Part shown: positions 5,939-6,095 of the stretch, piece by piece
How the letters are laid out: the number at the start of each line of letters is the position of its first letter
Numbering within the stretch: the stretch's first letter is position 1
NCBI GenBank assembly: GCA_902826945.1
Contig: CADEGS010000246.1
Coordinates: 1 to 6,095 of the forward strand
Length of the DNA: 6,095 bases
Origin: an uncultured bacterium
GTDB lineage: Bacteria > Planctomycetota > UBA1135 > GCA-002686595
Direction: 5' to 3'
Notes under the pieces: generated by a model
Databases searched by the model: none
What the model was told of the DNA's origin: nothing
What the model saw: only the letters and a program-made list of their open reading frames with translations
Translations under genes and position numbers: made by a program

Positions 5939-6095
5939 TCAGCGCTCTTCCGGGCTGTAGACCCACGCCTCGCAGGCCGGCGTCCACCCGCACAGCTCGT
6001 CGGGATCGGGGAAGAAGAGCGCCAGCTCCTTCGCGGCGGACTCCGGGCCGTCGGAGCCGTGCACGAGGTTGTTCGAGAAGGACAGGCCGAGGTCG
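5939..6095 (-). CDS. ndk: Nucleoside diphosphate kinase (C-terminal part)
   Basis: This enzyme moves the gamma phosphate of ATP to other (d)NDPs through a phosphohistidine, balancing nucleotide pools in the cytosol. Only the last 52 codons lie in the window (codons begin at 6094), and the start lies beyond the right edge. Translation gives [20 protein letters not shown], then [22 protein letters not shown] and SPEER before TGA (5941-5939). NLVHGSD is the active-site motif, and its His (codon 6061-6059) is the residue that becomes phosphorylated. The E-L-x-x-W-T-P-x-x-x-x-W-V-Y tail matches the longer Ndk type, also found in eukaryotic NM23, rather than the short E. coli type. It is followed after 16 bases by the NFACT gene on the same strand, so the two are probably co-transcribed. 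Too short to have been listed as a full ORF, but identification is secure from the motifs. Confidence 0.95.
   Translation of the reverse strand, partial: DLGLSFSNNLVHGSDGPESAAKELALFFPDPDELCGWTPACEAWVYSPEER

Noticed and set aside
1230..5950. Many CTCGAG / GAGCTC hexamers on both strands
   Set aside because: Explained by frequent Leu-Glu and Glu-Leu pairs written with CTC and GAG codons; positions follow the reading frames and show no regular spacing.

Overview
This is a very GC-rich, gene-dense chromosomal stretch. Codon third positions are almost all G or C, and GTG starts are used. The gene content is bacterial. Candidate hosts are Planctomycetota, Myxococcota or another high-GC environmental lineage. 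I lean towards Planctomycetota because of the combination of an ECF sigma factor, a zinc-finger anti-sigma and a PDZ protein, together with a long-type Ndk C-terminus and a divergent NFACT protein. No marker fixes the taxonomy. There are no mobile elements, CRISPR arrays, tRNAs or rRNAs, and no gene-free stretch longer than about 125 bases.

Left half, plus strand (1-3273): the window opens inside accA, the carboxyltransferase alpha subunit of acetyl-CoA carboxylase. A 124-base gap follows, holding one small GC hairpin and a local AT-richer patch. Next comes a tight three-gene unit: an ECF-type sigma-70 factor, a zinc-finger anti-sigma factor with one membrane span 6 bases downstream, and an exported PDZ-domain protein 9 bases further on. 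This layout resembles an envelope-stress signalling module, in which the anti-sigma holds the sigma at the membrane and the PDZ protein acts on the far side. No protease domain is visible in the PDZ protein.

Right half, minus strand (6095-3287): reading leftward from the window end are the C-terminus of ndk (nucleoside diphosphate kinase), an NFACT/RqcH-family protein of ribosome-associated quality control 16 bases downstream, and a TPR lipoprotein 38 bases further on. All three are co-oriented and probably one operon. The two gene groups converge, with 13 bases between the PDZ and TPR stop codons.

Most of the window is ordinary core and regulatory content. The points most worth a second look are the divergent functional motifs of the NFACT protein, the possible sensing role of the protease-less PDZ protein next to the sigma/anti-sigma pair, and the uncertain start of the sigma gene, where a small upstream frame ends on an overlapping TTGA. 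I found no convincing new biological system.
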